A stretch of 64,000 bases of DNA from CBDCUC01 sp965222485 (GTDB taxonomy: Bacteria; Pseudomonadota; Alphaproteobacteria; Rhizobiales; Hyphomicrobiaceae). The translations under genes were made by a program, and so were the position numbers. The stretch spans positions 1,178,001 to 1,242,000 of the forward strand of contig CBDCUC010000040.1 in NCBI GenBank assembly GCA_965222485.1. Reading direction: 5' to 3'. Positions 36,271 to 45,722 of this stretch are shown here, in pieces (the first letter of the stretch is position 1; each line of letters starts with the position of its first letter). The notes under the pieces are model-generated. The model was given only the letters and a program-made list of their open reading frames with translations. It was not told the DNA's origin and did no database searches.

Positions 36271-38397
36271 ATGAACGAGCAACCCAAGCAGGACGTCTTT
36301 TACGGTGGCTGTCCACACGATTGCCCCGACACGTGCTCAATGATCTTTGAGGTCGACAATGGGATTGTGAAGAGCGTCAGGGGCAACCCCGATCACCCCA
36401 TGACCCGCGGCGGCCTATGCGTCAAGCTCAAGGACTATGAAAAGCGCCACAACCACCCCGACCGCCTGCTCTATCCGATGAAGCGGGTTGGGCCAAAGGG
36501 TTCCAAACAATTCGAGCGTATCTCGTGGGACGAGGCTCTGGACACAATCGTCAGCCGCTGGAAAGCGATCATCGATGAGTACGGGCCCCAGGCCATTGCT
36601 CCCTACAGCTACCTGGGACATCAGGGATTGGTTCATGGGCTGAACGGTGGTGATGCGTTCTTCAACCGTCTGGGCGCCACAGTTATGGAGCGCACATTCT
36701 GTGGCGAGGGCTCCTGCACGGCGTGGCTTTTGACGGTCGGACCTACCGCCGGTCTCGATCCGGAAAGCTATATCCACTCCAAATACATCGTTATCTGGGC
36801 GTGCAACAGCGTCAGCACCAACTTGCATCACTGGGCCATTGTGAAAGAGGCGCAGGCGGCGGGTGCGAAGGTTGTGGTGATCGACGCTTATGCTTCGCGT
36901 ACCGCGAAGGAAGCCGATTGGCACATCTGCCCCAAGCCCGGCACCGACGGCGCGCTGGCAATGGCTCTGATCAACTCGATCATTGAACAGGGTCTGGTCG
37001 ATCAGGATTATGTCGATAACTACACGCTGGGCTACGAAGAACTGAAGGAGCGCGCCAGTACAAGGACGCCGGAATGGGCATCCGAGATCACTGGCGTTTC
37101 CCCCGACGATATACGCAAACTCGCGCGCGAGCTTGCAACGACGCAGCCGGCAGCCATTCGTATCGGCGTGGCGTTGGAGCGCCATTATGGCGGCGGCCAA
37201 ACCATTCGCGCAGTGACATGCATTCCCGGACTTACCGGTGCCTGGCGCCACGTCGGCGGCGGCATCACACAGTTCCCCGTTTGGGAGCATCCTTACAAGT
37301 TCGACGTGATCTGCCGGCCGGACCTTATTCCTGAAGGAACGCGCGTCGTTAACAATTTGCAGATTGGTCGGGCGCTGACAGGTGAAATGGAGCTTGATCC
37401 GCCGATCATGTCGATGATGTGCTGGAATTCGAACCCGGTGACGCAGGCGCCTGAGACGGATAAGATCGTTGAAGGCCTGATGCGGGAAGATCTGTTCCTC
37501 GTTTCGGCCGAGCACTTCATTTCCGACACCGCATCTTATGCCGACATCGTTCTGCCGGCCTCAATGGGTGCAGAGATGGAGGACATGATCCTGTCGTGGG
37601 GACACCTTTATCTGACCTACAATGCGAAGTCGGCAGAATCTCCAGGTGAAGCCATTCCGAATAACGAGATCTTCCGCCGTCTGGCCCAGCGTCTTGGGTT
37701 TGAGGAAGAGAACTTCAAATGGTCGGACAGCGAGTGCTTGGAGAATTATGTCGACTGGGATTCGCCGGCTTGCGATGGCATTGATCTGGACTATCTGCGC
37801 AAGCACGGTTTTGCCCGCCTGACAGTCGGGACGAAGGATGATCGTGCTCCACATAAGGAGGGGAACTTCCCGACCGACTCGGGCAAGTGTCAATTCCTTG
37901 TCGAGGGTGCGGCCAATTTCGTCGCCGGGCCGTTCCGGCAGATGTACGAAGGGTTCCAGCCAGGTGAGCCACTTGACCCGCTTCCCGATTACATCCCGCA
38001 GCGCGAGTCGGCTGCCACAAATCCGCTATTGGCCGAGAAGTTCCCGCTGAACATCGTCTCGCCGAAGAGCCACGGCTTCTTGAACTCCTGCTACGCCAAC
38101 ATGGAGCACAAGATCAAAGGACAGGGCGAACAGTTCGTTCTGATCAACGAAGCGGATGCCAAGCCCCGTGGCATTACTGAGGGTGACCGCGTGCAGGTCT
38201 CCAACAGCCGCGGTGCGTTTAAGGGTGTGGCTCGGGTCACCGATGACGTGAATGCCGGAATCGTAGTGGCGACACTTGGCTACTGGCGACAGCTCAATAC
38301 AGGTACTGTCAACAGTATCAGTTCGGCTGAGTTCACGGATATGGGCCATGCGCCATCGTTCTCCGACAATCTTGTCGAAGTGACGCTGAGCAATTAG
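36271..38397 (+). CDS. Molybdopterin-dependent oxidoreductase (DMSO reductase superfamily)
   Basis: Bis-MGD molybdenum/tungsten enzyme of 708 residues. Four cysteines at the N-terminus, C14, C18, C22 and C50 (GGCPHDCPDTC, then GGLC), bind a [4Fe-4S] cluster. The Mo-cofactor parts include TFCGEGSCTAW (C144, a possible but unproven metal ligand), NSVSTNLHHWAI, VIDAYASRTAKEADW and the C-terminal molybdopterin dinucleotide-binding domain (FPLNIVSPKSHGFLNS). There is no Tat signal, so it is cytoplasmic. GGAGG precedes ATG 36271. A 7Fe ferredoxin and a ferredoxin-NADP reductase follow and should supply or accept electrons. The substrate cannot be named. Confidence 0.92.
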   Translation: MNEQPKQDVFYGGCPHDCPDTCSMIFEVDNGIVKSVRGNPDHPMTRGGLCVKLKDYEKRHNHPDRLLYPMKRVGPKGSKQFERISWDEALDTIVSRWKAIIDEYGPQAIAPYSYLGHQGLVHGLNGGDAFFNRLGATVMERTFCGEGSCTAWLLTVGPTAGLDPESYIHSKYIVIWACNSVSTNLHHWAIVKEAQAAGAKVVVIDAYASRTAKEADWHICPKPGTDGALAMALINSIIEQGLVDQDYVDNYTLGYEELKERASTRTPEWASEITGVSPDDIRKLARELATTQPAAIRIGVALERHYGGGQTIRAVTCIPGLTGAWRHVGGGITQFPVWEHPYKFDVICRPDLIPEGTRVVNNLQIGRALTGEMELDPPIMSMMCWNSNPVTQAPETDKIVEGLMREDLFLVSAEHFISDTASYADIVLPASMGAEMEDMILSWGHLYLTYNAKSAESPGEAIPNNEIFRRLAQRLGFEEENFKWSDSECLENYVDWDSPACDGIDLDYLRKHGFARLTVGTKDDRAPHKEGNFPTDSGKCQFLVEGAANFVAGPFRQMYEGFQPGEPLDPLPDYIPQRESAATNPLLAEKFPLNIVSPKSHGFLNSCYANMEHKIKGQGEQFVLINEADAKPRGITEGDRVQVSNSRGAFKGVARVTDDVNAGIVVATLGYWRQLNTGTVNSISSAEFTDMGHAPSFSDNLVEVTLSN

Positions 38398-38425
38398 CGG
38401 TCTTGAATTTGCAAAGTTATCGTTC

Positions 38426-38455
38426 CGGGAAGCCCATCAAGCGATGGGCTTCCCG
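38426..38455 (+). other. Perfect 13-bp intercistronic hairpin
   Basis: CGGGAAGCCCATC and GATGGGCTTCCCG pair without error around an AAGC tetraloop, 29 bases after the Mo oxidoreductase stop and 93 bases before ferredoxin. There is no T-run, so it is more likely an mRNA-stabilising or processing element that sets the ratio of large enzyme to small ferredoxin than a full terminator. Confidence 0.75.
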
Positions 38456-38547
38456 ACGAAGGGCACCGTATGTGCCAACGTAGACAGTTAATAGTTCGAC
38501 CACTCGCCAAGACCGTCGCGCTATAGATCACGCGGGAGAATGCAATC

Positions 38548-38853
38548 GTGCCTCATATCGTAACGGAAAACTGCCAGGGCTGCCGGTTCACCGATTGTGT
38601 CACGCATTGCCCCGTAGAGTGCTTTCATGCCGACGATGAGCGGCTCTATATCGATCCCAACGTATGCGTTGATTGCGGGGCCTGCATTCCTGCTTGTCCG
38701 GTGAGGGCCATCTTCGATGTCATCGACATGCCGGACGACAAGGAACCCTGGATTGCAATAAATGTTGAGCGTTCCAAGGCTCTGCCTCTCGTCACCGCAA
38801 AGCAAGAGCCTTTACCAACCGCTGACGCGCGCCGCACGGAACTGGGCTTCTAA
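38548..38853 (+). CDS. fdxA: 7Fe ferredoxin (FdxA family)
   Basis: Electron carrier of 101 residues. Its cysteines match the Azotobacter FdI pattern: C9, C17 and C50 for a [3Fe-4S] cluster, C21, C40, C43 and C46 for a [4Fe-4S] cluster, with C12 and C25 as extra cysteines near the clusters. The start is GTG 38548 after GGGAGA. It lies between the Mo oxidoreductase and a ferredoxin-NADP reductase, so it most likely carries electrons between them. Confidence 0.92.
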   Translation: MPHIVTENCQGCRFTDCVTHCPVECFHADDERLYIDPNVCVDCGACIPACPVRAIFDVIDMPDDKEPWIAINVERSKALPLVTAKQEPLPTADARRTELGF

Positions 38854-38873
38854 AGCTTCTGAAGGCATTCGCG

Positions 38874-40250
38874 ATGGCAGGTCTTCACGCTCAGAAAGAA
38901 CCGCTTCACGTGGCGATCGTGGGGAGCGGGCCAAGCGGCTTTTATGCAGCCGAAGCACTTCTTCGCTCAGACCGAAACGTGCGGGTCGATATGATCGAGC
39001 GGCTGCCCACGCCGTTCGGGCTTGTTAGAAGCGGTGTTGCGCCTGACCATCCCAAGCTCAAGCAATCAATTCTCGTATTCGACAGGATTTCCCGTCAGGA
39101 CGGCTTTAGTTTTTTTGGAAATGTGCTGGTTGGACGTGAGGTTTCCGTGTCTGATCTTGAGGCGACGCATCACGCTGTGATTTTTGCGTGTGGTGCACAG
39201 TTAGACCGAAAGATGGGCATTGCAGGCGAGGACCTTGGCGGCAGCCATACCGCGACGGAATTTGTTGGATGGTACAACGGCCATCCTGATTTTCGCGATC
39301 GATCATTTGATTTGCAGCAGGACGTCGCCGTGATCATTGGACATGGCAACGTTGCCGCCGACGTTTGCCGCATACTGGCAAAGCCTGTCGATGACTTGCG
39401 CACGAGCGACATGGCGGAGCATGCGCTCGATGCACTTTCTGAAAGTCGAGTGAAAGAGATCCACGTTATTGGCCGCCGTGGCCCGGCACAGGCGAAGTTC
39501 ACCCCCAAGGAGCTGCGGGAACTCGGTGAAATCGAAGGCGTGGCCGCCTCGACCGACCCGGGCGAGTGCAAGGTTGGGAAGCAATGCGAAATTGAACTTG
39601 CCAGTCCGACTAACACGTTTGCGCCAAAGAACGTGGAGCTTTTTCGGAAGTTTGCAGAATGTGCGCCGTCGAACGGATCGCGAAGGATCATATTCCGGTT
39701 TTGTTTAAGCCCTGTGGCGCTCACCGGTAACGGTCATGTTGAAGGGATAGAATTGTCGCGCACTGAATTGACAGGGCCTGCGTTTTCGCAAGTTGCGCAA
39801 CCGACCGGAGTCATTGAGGAGGTCGCTTGCGGGCTCGTGTTTCGAAGTATCGGCTACCGGAGCGAGCCGATCGATGGTGTACCGTTTGATGGGCAGAACG
39901 GTGTGGTGCCGAACGCACAAGGACGCGTCCTAAAGGGTGGCGTGCCTATTTCGGGCCTTTATGTCACGGGGTGGCAGAAGCGGGGTCCCAGCGGAATTAT
40001 CGGAACCAACCGCGCCGACAGCCTGGAGACCGTGGAGTCGCTACTATCGGATTTTGGTGACCTTTCCGTGCCGCCAAAGCATGGTGCTCAGGGCTTGCGC
40101 GCGCTACTCGAAGACCGTGATGTCCGGGTTGTCGATATAGCGGATTGGCAAAAGATTGATGCGGCCGAGATCAAGCGTGGTGAGGCAAAGGGAAAACCAC
40201 GCGAAAAGTTCACGCGCGTGGATGAAATGCTGGCCTTGCTGGATGCGTAG
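38874..40250 (+). CDS. Ferredoxin-NADP reductase, adrenodoxin reductase type (FprA-like)
   Basis: FAD flavoprotein of 458 residues. The N-terminal dinucleotide fold reads HVAIVGSGPSGFYAAEALL, followed by ERLPTPFGLVRSGVAPDHP, the signature of adrenodoxin reductase and mycobacterial FprA. The NADP part has VAVIIGHGNVAADVCRIL and the conserved VIGRRGPAQAKFT; the end has YVTGWQKRGPSGIIGTNRAD. It would transfer electrons between NADP(H) and the ferredoxin encoded 20 bases upstream. Together with the Mo oxidoreductase this makes a complete electron path. Confidence 0.92.
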   Translation: MAGLHAQKEPLHVAIVGSGPSGFYAAEALLRSDRNVRVDMIERLPTPFGLVRSGVAPDHPKLKQSILVFDRISRQDGFSFFGNVLVGREVSVSDLEATHHAVIFACGAQLDRKMGIAGEDLGGSHTATEFVGWYNGHPDFRDRSFDLQQDVAVIIGHGNVAADVCRILAKPVDDLRTSDMAEHALDALSESRVKEIHVIGRRGPAQAKFTPKELRELGEIEGVAASTDPGECKVGKQCEIELASPTNTFAPKNVELFRKFAECAPSNGSRRIIFRFCLSPVALTGNGHVEGIELSRTELTGPAFSQVAQPTGVIEEVACGLVFRSIGYRSEPIDGVPFDGQNGVVPNAQGRVLKGGVPISGLYVTGWQKRGPSGIIGTNRADSLETVESLLSDFGDLSVPPKHGAQGLRALLEDRDVRVVDIADWQKIDAAEIKRGEAKGKPREKFTRVDEMLALLDA

Positions 40251-40421
40251 TCGTTTGTCCAACGAATCTCGAATAATGCGTGTAGTTGAAAATGATCAGT
40301 GAAGAGAAGAGTAGGACGGCGCGGAGCCGATCAGGCTTTAGGCATTGCGCGAACTGGGTCGAATTATTCTTCGGAAATCACTGGTGATGGTTTAGACAGG
40401 CCGCATTAGGGGGTGCCGGCC

Positions 40422-41252
40422 ATGGCTGAGAAATCTATTCTAATTACCGGGTGCTCATCAGGTATCGGTCTTGCCGCTGCGATCGGGTTGAAAGCGCGTG
40501 GCTGGCGGGTCATTGCGACAGCGCGCAATGAAGAAGATTTGGTGCGTTTGCAGGTCGATATCGGTGTCGAGCCGCTGTACCTGGAATTGTCGGATCCTAG
40601 TTCCGTGGCCGCCTGCGCCGACAAGGCTCTGGAGATGACCGAAGGGCGGCTGTTTGCGCTTTTCAATAATGCCGCGTACGGCCAGGTTGGCGCAATCGAG
40701 GACATTTCGACAGACCTGTTGCGCTATCAGATGGAAGTCAATCTGTTCTCGTGGCATGAGTTGGTGCGACGTGTTCTTCCCTACATGCGTGCGCAGAAAT
40801 CCGGGCGCATCGTGCAGTGTTCGTCGGTGCTCGGGTTTGTATCTGGTAAGTTCCGCGGCAGTTACTGTGCATCAAAATTCGCGCTTGAGGCATTGAGCGA
40901 TGCCATGCGGCTGGAACTGCGCGACACTGGAATACATGTGTCGTTGATTGAACCAGGACCGATAAGGACGCGTTTCGTGGAACGCGCATTGGACGGCTTC
41001 AGAAAGTATATCGACATTGAAGGGTCTGCGCATCGCGAGGAATATTTTGAGCGGCTTGCGCTTATGGAAGCGGGCGGTCAGAACAGGTTCAAGCTTGAAC
41101 CTGAAGCCGTCGTGGAAAAGCTGATCCACGCGTTGGAAAGTTCGAACCCAAAAGCACGCTACTTTGTGACCATTCCCACATACGCGGCGAATTTTATGCG
41201 CCGTGTATTGCCGGTGCCAATTCTTGATCGTGTTTTGTTGAAGCTGATGTAA
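40422..41252 (+). CDS. SDR family oxidoreductase
   Basis: Classical short-chain dehydrogenase/reductase of 276 residues. NAD(P)-binding TGCSSGIG at 9-16, the ATARNEEDL loop suggesting NADP preference, FNNAAYGQ, catalytic SSVLG serine and YCASK tyrosine-lysine. The C-terminal extension resembles SDRs that act on lipids or steroids, but the substrate is open. AGGGGG precedes ATG 40422. It lies 170 bases after the FprA-like gene, so it may be a separate unit. It converges with rlmH. Confidence 0.9.
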   Translation: MAEKSILITGCSSGIGLAAAIGLKARGWRVIATARNEEDLVRLQVDIGVEPLYLELSDPSSVAACADKALEMTEGRLFALFNNAAYGQVGAIEDISTDLLRYQMEVNLFSWHELVRRVLPYMRAQKSGRIVQCSSVLGFVSGKFRGSYCASKFALEALSDAMRLELRDTGIHVSLIEPGPIRTRFVERALDGFRKYIDIEGSAHREEYFERLALMEAGGQNRFKLEPEAVVEKLIHALESSNPKARYFVTIPTYAANFMRRVLPVPILDRVLLKLM

Positions 41253-41297
41253 GGCGCTCTCTTGGCTACCATTATAACCGGGCTTGCGCTCAATGGA

Positions 41298-41780
41298 TTA
41301 GTCCCGGTGGTAGGGATGGTGCGCGATGATGGTTGCTGCGCGGTAGAGTTGTTCCGCAAGCACGATGCGGGCCAGACCGTGCGGCAAGGTCATGGGGCCG
41401 AGCGATAGTTTCGCCGGTGCTTTCTTGAGGAAGGTATCATTGAGCCCATCTGGCCCGCCTATGACAAAGGCTAGGGCTCTTAGGCCCTCGTCGCGTCGGT
41501 CTGCCAGCATTTTTGCAAATTCAGTGCTGGTTATCGGTCCCGCCCGCTCGTGCAACGCGAACACCAGGTCGGCTTGTGCGCATGCCTTTTCCAACCGGGC
41601 AGCTTCATCGGCTTTGCGTTCAGATGCGGTCTGTCTTTGCGATTCGGGAAACTCGAAGAGTTGCAACGGACCGATGGACGTTGATCGGCTGAGGCTATCC
41701 AAGCGGTCTTTGTAGCGTGCGAACAGTTCGCTCTCAGGACCACGCTTCAACCGGCCGATTGCGCTTACAAGAATCTGCAT
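41298..41780 (-). CDS. rlmH: 23S rRNA pseudouridine(1915) N3-methyltransferase RlmH
   Basis: SPOUT-class methyltransferase of 160 residues that methylates pseudouridine 1915 in helix 69 of 23S rRNA. The FVIGGPDGL motif and the C-terminal HGLARIVLAEQLYRAATI and HHPYHRD end, which form the SAM-binding knot and active site, are intact. It follows rsfS on the same strand by 83 bases, the usual order in Alphaproteobacteria. Confidence 0.96.
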   Translation of the reverse strand: MQILVSAIGRLKRGPESELFARYKDRLDSLSRSTSIGPLQLFEFPESQRQTASERKADEAARLEKACAQADLVFALHERAGPITSTEFAKMLADRRDEGLRALAFVIGGPDGLNDTFLKKAPAKLSLGPMTLPHGLARIVLAEQLYRAATIIAHHPYHRD

Positions 41781-41863
41781 CGTGTTGCGCCCCCACCGCC
41801 ACCAATCAGACGGGAGCGATCATCTTTAAGGTTCTGCGTCCGCGAGGCCTTACGCCGTGCAGG

Positions 41864-42274
41864 TTAGTGGGCCGTCGTGTCGGCAGGTCTTTCGGCGGTC
41901 CACATCTTTTCCAGATTGTAGAACTCGCGTACTTCGGGGCGGAACACGTGGACGATAATGTCGCCGGTGTCGATCAAGACCCAGTCGCACGTATCCGCGC
42001 CTTCCGCGCGGACGCGGCCGGCACTTGCAGATTTGAGCTTTTTCTGGAGCTGCTCGGCTATTGCGCCGACATGGCGATCGTTCCGTCCCGACGCAATCAC
42101 CATGAAGTCTCCGATGGATGATTTGCCGGCAAGATCAATCGTCACGATTTTCTCAGCCTTGGCGTCGTCCAACCACTGGACGAGCTGCTTCAGCAGAGCT
42201 TCCGAAGAGTTCCTGTCGGAGACGACTTCGGCGGGAGGCGTGCCTTTATGGGCATCCTCAAGTGCGGTTGGCAT
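41864..42274 (-). CDS. rsfS: Ribosomal silencing factor RsfS
   Basis: Protein of about 136 residues that binds L14 and blocks subunit joining under nutrient limitation. KIVTIDLAGKSSIGDFMVIASG and the CDWVLIDTGDIIVHVFRPEVREFYNLEKMW block are typical. The open frame extends to 42340; ATG 42274 is favoured for size. The gene lies between nadD and rlmH as in other Proteobacteria. Confidence 0.95.
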   Translation of the reverse strand: MPTALEDAHKGTPPAEVVSDRNSSEALLKQLVQWLDDAKAEKIVTIDLAGKSSIGDFMVIASGRNDRHVGAIAEQLQKKLKSASAGRVRAEGADTCDWVLIDTGDIIVHVFRPEVREFYNLEKMWTAERPADTTAH

Positions 42275-42528
42275 CGTGTGCTGTTTGTCCTTTCCTCGTA
42301 AGCAGCTCTGTCTTGGTACCGATTTGCCTTTCGGCGCCAAGCAGGGCGTCGCTTTCCTGCACCTGACCTATGTAAAACCGCAGTTCAATACAAAACTGAC
42401 ACCCGGAATCATAGTGCATCCAAAGTGCGGGCGCAGCATATGCGGGTCATGCAACGCAGATCAATAGTTTCATCGATGAATGTTGCCTCATTTTGATAAA
42501 TGGTCGAAAAAATCGTTGTGATTGCGCA

Positions 42529-43164
42529 TCACTGTTGTGGTTTTGCCCTGATGTCGGTGGAGGAAAGCGGTGAAAGCCGGGTTGTGAGCATCACCCACGC
42601 TGGCGGTTTTTCATCGGCAAGCTTTGCCGCTTGGTTTTCGTCCAATCGAGCCTGCGCCATTTGCCGGGCGGCGGGAGAGGCCAACGCAGCAAGGTGCCAA
42701 CCAGGCCGGTCGACCACAGCTAGTGGCATCATTGCGGCGATGTCGCGCCAGCGCTGCCACTTGTGAAAGCCAGCCAGACAGTCAGCGCCCATAACCCAAA
42801 CAAACTTTGTTGCAGCGTACCGCGTTTTGAGGAATTCAAGCGTTGCTGCCGTGTAAGGCGTTCCAAGCTCGCGTTCAAAAGCGGTGACGTGCATGCGCGG
42901 GTCGGTAGCGAAATGTTCTACGTCTCGCAGTCTGTCTGCTAGCGGTGCCAATCCGTCGTGATCCTTGAGGGGGTTTCCTGGCGTGACCAGCCACCACAAC
43001 CGGTCAAGCCGCAGGCGGCGCATGGCTGTTTCCGCAACGATGGCATGGCCGGCGTGGACCGGGTTGAAGGATCCGCCAAAAATGCCGATCCTTGATCCGG
43101 CAGGAGCAGGCGGCGTCTTTATGGTGAGGGCCGAGCGGCCCGAAATTTCACGGGATGCAGGCAA
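42529..43164 (-). CDS. nadD: Nicotinate-nucleotide adenylyltransferase NadD
   Basis: NAD biosynthesis enzyme of 211 residues that joins ATP and nicotinate mononucleotide. The nucleotidyltransferase motif GIFGGSFNPVHAGH and the closing SSTDIR are present, and WVMGADCLAGFHKW binds the pyridine. The start is TTG 43164 with AGGAA upstream; there is no in-frame ATG before the catalytic motif. It begins ten bases after the proA stop. Confidence 0.95.
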   Translation of the reverse strand: MPASREISGRSALTIKTPPAPAGSRIGIFGGSFNPVHAGHAIVAETAMRRLRLDRLWWLVTPGNPLKDHDGLAPLADRLRDVEHFATDPRMHVTAFERELGTPYTAATLEFLKTRYAATKFVWVMGADCLAGFHKWQRWRDIAAMMPLAVVDRPGWHLAALASPAARQMAQARLDENQAAKLADEKPPAWVMLTTRLSPLSSTDIRAKPQQ

Positions 43165-43174
43165 CGAATAATTC

Positions 43175-44470
43175 CTAAACGGGGCGTACCTGCCCTTGGC
43201 CCCGCACGACGTACTTGAAGCTTGTCAATTGTTCGACGCCGACAGGTCCGCGCGCGTGCATTTTTCCTGTGGCAATGCCGATTTCAGCGCCCATGCCAAA
43301 CTCCCCGCCGTCGGAGAATTGCGTCGATGCGTTGTGCAGCACAACCGCGCTATCGACGCGTGCAAGAAAGCGCTCAGCAGTGCCTTCGCAGGAAGCGACT
43401 ATGCTGTCCGTGTGGTTTGAGCCGTACTTGGCAATATGTGCGATGGCCTCATCGACGCCATTGACGGTCTTGACGGAGATGATCGCATCAAGGTGCTCAG
43501 TGGCCCAATCCACGTCGTTGGCTTTCAAGACGCGCGGGTCGACGGCCTGGGTTGGATCATCACCACGAACTTCGCAGCCTGCCTCCAGCAATGCCAGAAC
43601 GAGCGGTTCTAAGTGTTCGTCACCGGCTCCACAATCGACAAGAAGCGTTTCGGTGGCGCCGCAAATTCCCGTGCGGCGCATCTTTGCATTGACGACGATG
43701 TCCTTTGCCATAGTGATGTCAGCGCTGCGGTCGACGTAGGTATGACAAATGCCTTCTAGATGCGCGAACACCGGCACGCGCGCTTCTTCTTGCACGCGTT
43801 CGACGAGACTGCGGCCGCCACGCGGGACGATAACGTCGATAGCCCCGCCCAATCCTTTCAGCATGTGACCCACTGCGACACGATCTGTGGTTGGCACAAG
43901 CTGGATGGCTGCTTCGGGAAGTCTGGCTGCGTTCAGCCCGGCGCTTAGGCACGACAGGATCGCTTGAGATGAAAAATGGCTGTCAGAGCCTCCACGCAGA
44001 ATTGCGGCGTTACCTGACTTGAGGCACAAGGCGCCGGCATCTGCGGTCACGTTTGGCCGGCTTTCGTAAATGATGCCGATGACGCCGATGGGGACGCGGA
44101 CGCGCTCGATCTTTAGGCCGTTCGGCCGGGACCATTGCGCCATGACGGACCCGACCGGATCATCGAGTTTGGCAATTGCATCGAGGCCGTCGGCCATGCC
44201 TGCTATGCGCTTGCTATCAAGCATCAGGCGGTCGATGAAAGACGCCGGCCGGTTGGCTTCCTTCGCGGCAGCCATGTCCTTCGCGTTCGCTGCAATAATC
44301 TCGTCGGTGCGGTTGCGCAACTCACGGGCCGCCGCCTCAAGTGCAGCATTCTTGTCCGCGGTTGATGCACGCGCCAATTGGGTTGCGGCCTCGCGTGCTG
44401 AAACGCCGAGTGCCAGCATGGTTGCTTCGATATCCGCAGATTCGGTGCGCGCCGATGCAACAGCCGTCAT
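43175..44470 (-). CDS. proA: Gamma-glutamyl phosphate reductase ProA
   Basis: Second enzyme of proline synthesis, 431 residues, reduces gamma-glutamyl phosphate with NADPH. The aldehyde-dehydrogenase-like fold carries the catalytic cysteine in MRRTGICGATETLLVD. NRPASFIDRLMLD and GVIGIIYESRPNVTAD are typical. It starts seven bases after the proB stop, so proB and proA are translationally close and their products form a complex. Confidence 0.97.
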   Translation of the reverse strand: MTAVASARTESADIEATMLALGVSAREAATQLARASTADKNAALEAAARELRNRTDEIIAANAKDMAAAKEANRPASFIDRLMLDSKRIAGMADGLDAIAKLDDPVGSVMAQWSRPNGLKIERVRVPIGVIGIIYESRPNVTADAGALCLKSGNAAILRGGSDSHFSSQAILSCLSAGLNAARLPEAAIQLVPTTDRVAVGHMLKGLGGAIDVIVPRGGRSLVERVQEEARVPVFAHLEGICHTYVDRSADITMAKDIVVNAKMRRTGICGATETLLVDCGAGDEHLEPLVLALLEAGCEVRGDDPTQAVDPRVLKANDVDWATEHLDAIISVKTVNGVDEAIAHIAKYGSNHTDSIVASCEGTAERFLARVDSAVVLHNASTQFSDGGEFGMGAEIGIATGKMHARGPVGVEQLTSFKYVVRGQGQVRPV

Positions 44471-44477
44471 AATGCTT

Positions 44478-45722
44478 TCAATCCTTCGCGTTCTCTACCG
44501 CTGCTTTTCGTTGCCGTTTGGCTTGCGTGTTGCCGCTTGCAATACGACTGTTGGCGGGTTTGCCTGTAAGCGCCATGTCGTCACGGTGAATTAGTTCGTC
44601 ACGCCCGGCAAAGCCGAGAATTGCTTCGATCTCACTCGATTTCTTACCAATAATAAGCGCTGCGTCCGCATTGGCATAGGCAATCAATCCGCGCCCCAGC
44701 TCCTTGCCGTCGGCCCCGCGTATGATAACAGCTTCGCCTCTGTCGAATGTCCCCTCGATGGCGGTGACGCCTGCGGGCAGAAGGCTCTTCCCGGATGTCA
44801 GCGCGCGCTGGGCCCCGGCATCCACGACTACGGTGCCGCTTGGCTGTAGCTGACCGGAAATCCAGCGCTTCTTGGCCGCGACCGGGTCTGCGGGTGCCAG
44901 GAACCATGTGCAAGGGCCGCCGTCCGCGATTGCCTGCAACGGATGGCTTACCTTCCCGGACGCGATGACCATATCGGTTCCTGCAGCAAACGTTATGCGT
45001 GCAGCCTCGATCTTTGTCTTCATTCCGCCCTTGGACAACTCGGTCCCTGCGTCGCCCGCCATCGCTTCGATGTCGGTCGTAATTTCAGTTACGACGTCAA
45101 GACGCTCAGCCTTTGCCGTGGTGCCTGGAGGCGCGGTGTACAGCCCGTCGACGTCGGATAACAGGACAAGGCAATCAGCAGACACCATTGAGGCGACTCG
45201 CGCCGACAAGCGGTCGTTGTCGCCGTAACGGATTTCGTTTGTTGCCACCGTGTCGTTTTCGTTGACGATGGGGACGGCGCCAAGTTTCAGAAGCTTTTGC
45301 AACGTGTGGCGCGCATTGAGGTGGCGGCGGCGTTCCTCGGTATCGCCCAGCGTCAGCAATACCTGGGCAACTGTAATCCCATGTGTTCCGAACAGGTCTT
45401 GATAGGCGTGTGCGAGCGAGATCTGTCCGACGGCAGCGGCGGCTTGTCCGTACTCCAGTCCAAGCGGTCCGGCGGGCAACTCCAGCCGGTGGCGGCCGAG
45501 CGCAATTGCCCCGGATGAAACGAGAGCCACCTGGCGGCCCTCCTTCACAAGTTTTGCCACGTCATCAACAAGCGTTTTGAGCCACTCGGATTTGAGCTTG
45601 CCGCTCTCGCGATCGGTCAACAGCGCCGAGCCGATTTTGACGACAATGCGCCGGGCGTCGGCCCATTCCGGCCGGCACCTTGTTGCTATGTCGCCTTTTG
45701 AGTCTGCGCTCGTCTTGGTCAT
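44478..45722 (-). CDS. proB: Glutamate 5-kinase ProB
   Basis: First enzyme of proline synthesis, about 414 residues: an amino acid kinase domain (RRIVVKIGSALLTD, VSSGAIALGRHRL, PIVNENDTVATNEIRYGDND) followed by a C-terminal PUA domain (VVVDAGAQRALTSGKSLLPAGV). It is usually feedback-inhibited by proline through the kinase domain. ATG 45722 was chosen; a GTG 45758 would add 12 residues. It lies 136 bases after obg. Confidence 0.96.
   Translation of the reverse strand: MTKTSADSKGDIATRCRPEWADARRIVVKIGSALLTDRESGKLKSEWLKTLVDDVAKLVKEGRQVALVSSGAIALGRHRLELPAGPLGLEYGQAAAAVGQISLAHAYQDLFGTHGITVAQVLLTLGDTEERRRHLNARHTLQKLLKLGAVPIVNENDTVATNEIRYGDNDRLSARVASMVSADCLVLLSDVDGLYTAPPGTTAKAERLDVVTEITTDIEAMAGDAGTELSKGGMKTKIEAARITFAAGTDMVIASGKVSHPLQAIADGGPCTWFLAPADPVAAKKRWISGQLQPSGTVVVDAGAQRALTSGKSLLPAGVTAIEGTFDRGEAVIIRGADGKELGRGLIAYANADAALIIGKKSSEIEAILGFAGRDELIHRDDMALTGKPANSRIASGNTQAKRQRKAAVENAKD

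Noticed and set aside
36035..36340. MocR regulator start at 36340 giving 611 residues
   Set aside because: It would overlap the divergent Mo oxidoreductase start and add a Cys/Arg-rich segment foreign to the family.
36415..37515. Minus-strand frame of 366 codons opposite the Mo oxidoreductase
   Set aside because: It lies wholly inside a strongly supported gene and has no recognisable domain.
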